A DNA stretch of 64,000 bases from Vibrio qingdaonensis (GTDB taxonomy: Bacteria > Pseudomonadota > Gammaproteobacteria > Enterobacterales > Vibrionaceae). The position numbers were made by a program, and so were the translations under genes. The notes beneath the pieces are model-generated. The model did not search any database. It was not told the origin of the DNA and was given only the letters and a program-made list of their open reading frames with translations. The DNA lies in assembly GCF_026191675.1 (NCBI RefSeq), contig NZ_JAKRRY010000020.1:1-64000 (forward strand), read 5' to 3'. Below, piece by piece: positions 62,039 through 64,000 of the stretch; within the stretch, counting starts at the first letter, position 1, and each line of letters begins with the position of its first letter.

Positions 62039-63154
62039 TTATTTCTTTTTTTCGACTCTTTTTTCTGGGGAGAGCGCCCAAGGGTCTTGCGAAGGTGAGT
62101 TCTCTAACCCCAGCTTCCAAACTCGACCGAAGTGCTTATAGTGCCCCGCTTGAGTACCCGCGAAGTCCCCTAGCCCATGATACAAATCAAAGTGATTCCC
62201 TTTTACCGCGCCACCGGTATCTAATACGATGAGCAGTCGCAGTTCATGTGCACCGCTCCACGTACCATCAGCGTTAAGCAGTGGCACTTCCGCTAGAATT
62301 GGTGTCCCCATAGGGAAGGTACTTCGATCACCAGCCACTGCAGCCATCGCCTGAAGTGGGATGCCGGCGGTACCCGTCACTGGCGCCGCCTTTTGTGGGG
62401 CAAAAAAGACATAAGAGGTATTTTCTTCTAGCAAGGCTTGAACGGTTTTTTCGTCCTGCTTCATTACCCAGTCTTTAATCGCTTTGAGTGACATTTTTTC
62501 TTTTGGCACTTCGTCACGCTCTATCAGAACGCGACCAATACTGACATAAGCACGGTTGTTTTTCCCAGCATAGGCGAAGTACTCTAAGGTGTCGTCATCA
62601 CCAAAATGGACAAAGCCACTGCCTTGTACTTCCATAATAAAGGGGTCAATCAGATTATCCGCATAACCAAGCTCTAGACCCTGACCATTCAAAGCGCCCC
62701 CATAGATTTCCGCTCGCGTTGGACAATCTTGTTGGCAATCAGGAAGACCATAGACAGGATATTTAAACTTCTCATCCGGGCGATGGCGAAGCTCCATCAC
62801 CGGCGAGAAATAACCGGTAAATAAAACGTTGCCCTTTTTATCACCACCACCTAGTTGAGCAGCCTGAACGCCATATTCACTTAGCTGTTTAGGGTCACCG
62901 CTCTTGATCGCCCACTCTTGCAGCTGTTCATACAGCGGTTGATAGGTTTTCGCCATTGACGGCGAGTTTTTGGTGACCTCAGCCGCCTGCTTTTCAAAAC
63001 TATTGAAATTTCTTGGTTGATTGGACTCAATCACTTCTGTCTTGTTTAAAAATGATGGGAACTCTTGGTCATGATACTGCTGTGCGCGATCCGTTTGTTG
63101 AGCACAACCAAAAACCAGTAAAACTGAAGCCAATGGTAAAATACGTTTTATCAA
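62039..63154 (-). CDS. mltA: Membrane-bound lytic murein transglycosylase A
   Basis: A 371-residue outer-membrane lipoprotein (lipobox VFGC, Cys17) that cleaves peptidoglycan glycan strands with formation of 1,6-anhydro ends. Typical blocks are LFTGYFSPVMELR (about 109), EVQGSGFVHFGD (about 178), APVTGTAGIPLQAMAAVAGD and the 3D-domain tail LRLLIVLDTGGAVKGNHFDLYHGLGD with the catalytic Asp (about 312). The products would be carried inward by AmpG, encoded elsewhere in this window. Confidence 0.95.
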   Translation of the reverse strand: MIKRILPLASVLLVFGCAQQTDRAQQYHDQEFPSFLNKTEVIESNQPRNFNSFEKQAAEVTKNSPSMAKTYQPLYEQLQEWAIKSGDPKQLSEYGVQAAQLGGGDKKGNVLFTGYFSPVMELRHRPDEKFKYPVYGLPDCQQDCPTRAEIYGGALNGQGLELGYADNLIDPFIMEVQGSGFVHFGDDDTLEYFAYAGKNNRAYVSIGRVLIERDEVPKEKMSLKAIKDWVMKQDEKTVQALLEENTSYVFFAPQKAAPVTGTAGIPLQAMAAVAGDRSTFPMGTPILAEVPLLNADGTWSGAHELRLLIVLDTGGAVKGNHFDLYHGLGDFAGTQAGHYKHFGRVWKLGLENSPSQDPWALSPEKRVEKKK

Positions 63155-63224
63155 GATTGTTATCCCTTATTGATGTTGCATTCAGGATGGCAAACTCTTT
63201 AAAAAATCGCAATAAAACGTAGGG

Positions 63225-63650
63225 TCATCGAAGGCTTTTTTTGTGTTTTCCTGACAATTCAAACACGGGATGGTAATGCGCTGGTGATAATTGCTGCAAC
63301 TGGGTTTTATTTTCATTGAGGACTTGGTACTGATAACGAACGTCACCTGAATAAAAGGTTATCAAATCCCCTTTTAAATCAAAACTTGTCGCCACGACTC
63401 TATGGTTGATCGTCACGCCATTTTGGCTAAGTTCAAACCAATCTTTCACGTAAGATGCCGCTTCTTTCTCTACCCACATCCCATAAACCGACGATTTAGG
63501 GTTACTATGGCTCTGATAGCGCTGCGCCAAATCCTGATAGAGACTCATCACCGCAACCGTGCCAATGATCGCTAAAAGAATCAGAACTCGTTCAAACCAC
63601 TTACTGCTTTTTTTAGGTGACGCTGCGCTCACCGCTTGAGACGTTTTCAT
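63225..63650 (-). CDS. DUF2850 family membrane-anchored protein
   Basis: A 141-residue protein with one N-terminal membrane helix (VLILLAIIGTVAVMSLY, about 22-38). The C-terminal domain shows the DUF2850 pattern: VYGMWVEKEAASYVKDWFELSQNGVTINHRVVATSFDLKGDLITFYSGDVRYQYQV..., ending with LSPAHYHPVFEL. The family is vibrio-centred; function unknown. It stands between mltA and the divergent argA. Confidence 0.8.
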   Translation of the reverse strand: MKTSQAVSAASPKKSSKWFERVLILLAIIGTVAVMSLYQDLAQRYQSHSNPKSSVYGMWVEKEAASYVKDWFELSQNGVTINHRVVATSFDLKGDLITFYSGDVRYQYQVLNENKTQLQQLSPAHYHPVFELSGKHKKSLR

Positions 63651-63791
63651 TGAAATAAATCTAAACCTCTATGATCAATCCAACTGCCTTGCATTATCTA
63701 CCTCTGTTCCAATCACTGCTACGACAACTCAATACAAACGAGCATTTCACTTAACTGATTTCGCTACCGTTAAAATTCCCCTTGCACAACG

Positions 63792-63809
63792 ATGAATAAA
63801 AAGTCATTA
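63792..63809 (+). promoter_or_regulatory. Possible ARG box upstream of argA
   Basis: ATGAAT-AAAA-AGTCATTA resembles half of the ArgR consensus TGAAT-N4-ATTCA but its right arm is imperfect. It is 52 bases before the argA start. Weak evidence. Confidence 0.3.
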
Positions 63810-63860
63810 TTTCCACATAAATAACAGTTAATTTTAAACTGTCAGCAGAAGGTTATCATC

Positions 63861-64000
63861 GTGAAAATCCGTAGCACCGCCTTAGTAAAAGGATTTAGGC
63901 AGTCCACTCCATACGTTAACGCGCACCGCAATAAAACCATGGTGATTACGCTCGGTGGTGAGGCTTTTTCCGACAAAAACTTCAACAATATTATTAGTGA
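63861..64000 (+). CDS. argA: Amino-acid N-acetyltransferase ArgA, 3' truncated by window edge
   Basis: The first 46 residues of N-acetylglutamate synthase, the first enzyme of arginine synthesis. They align with E. coli Arg[21 protein letters not shown] and [19 protein letters not shown] (start of the amino-acid-kinase domain). It starts with GTG, and AGAAGG lies 8 bases upstream. The remainder of the ~440-residue protein is outside the window. The neighbourhood with mltA is conserved in E. coli. Confidence 0.9.
   Translation, partial: MKIRSTALVKGFRQSTPYVNAHRNKTMVITLGGEAFSDKNFNNIIS

Noticed and set aside
1..64000. Prophage, integrative element, defence or toxin-antitoxin island
   Set aside because: No integrase, transposase, phage structural gene, tRNA-linked att site or toxin-antitoxin pair was found. 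Gene content is core chromosomal throughout.

Overview
The window is a stretch of gammaproteobacterial chromosome, almost certainly from a Vibrio or close relative. Support comes from the complete Na+-translocating NADH:quinone oxidoreductase operon with apbE and nqrM, an OmpK/Tsx-family porin, Vibrio-type families of unknown function (DUF3332, DUF3549, DUF3301, DUF2850), a Crl homologue, two chemoreceptors, and gene orders shared with other Vibrio and partly with E. coli. No rRNA, tRNA, insertion sequence, prophage, integron, CRISPR array or defence island was seen. The window is core chromosome, and its novelty lies in small genes, small RNAs, short tandem repeats and control sites. All assignments come from reading the sequence; no database search was run.

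Layout. 1-8.2 kb: end of a dicarboxylate/amino-acid symporter, a YgiW-type OB-fold periplasmic protein, an 11-copy heptanucleotide repeat, a CRP-site-preceded chemoreceptor, a TrmH-type RNA methyltransferase, ferredoxin FdxA, a large FAD protein, a small outer-membrane-like protein and a DUF3332 lipoprotein. 8.7-17.9 kb: a BCCT transporter, an unannotated 39-codon Cys/Arg-rich small gene next to a perfect 19-bp hairpin, a DEAD-box helicase, DUF1456, a second chemoreceptor, a crotonase, two small unknown proteins and a YihG-like acyltransferase. 18-27.5 kb: nrdR-ribD-ribE-ribBX-ribH-nusB-thiL-pgpA on the minus strand, then truC-yqcC, DUF3549-DUF3301 and a GNAT acetyltransferase.

27.5-38.4 kb: a CsrB-family regulatory RNA with a far-upstream UvrY/VarA-type palindrome, a KfrA-like small protein with yaiI, proBA, crl, frsA, gpt and a purine permease with a PurR-like operator. 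Between the permease and pepD lies a likely dual-function RNA encoding a 28-residue peptide, with a promoter, a CRP site and a terminator; it resembles VcdRP of V. cholerae. YaeP and DUF4250 follow pepD. 38.4-50.6 kb: an NSS transporter, DUF2884, a GreA/B-type factor, dinB with a LexA box, nqrM-apbE, nqrABCDEF and a BolA protein. 50.7-64 kb: rlmG, yajG-ppi-ampG, an RpoE-ChrR-type sigma/anti-sigma pair, a LON-domain protein, ompK with a CRP/CytR-like control region, panE-yajL-csdA, csdE-tcdA, mltA, DUF2850 and the beginning of argA.

How the genes work together. The rib cluster supplies FMN and FAD. ApbE attaches FMN covalently to NqrB and NqrC, and NqrM serves Nqr assembly, so cofactor supply, cofactor attachment and the Na+ pump all lie in this window. 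CsdA and CsdE mobilise sulfur and TcdA finishes ct6A in tRNA. MltA and AmpG belong to murein turnover and recycling. The recurring regulatory theme is carbon control: CRP-type sites lie before a chemoreceptor, the VcdRP-like RNA and ompK, and a Csr antagonist RNA lies nearby.
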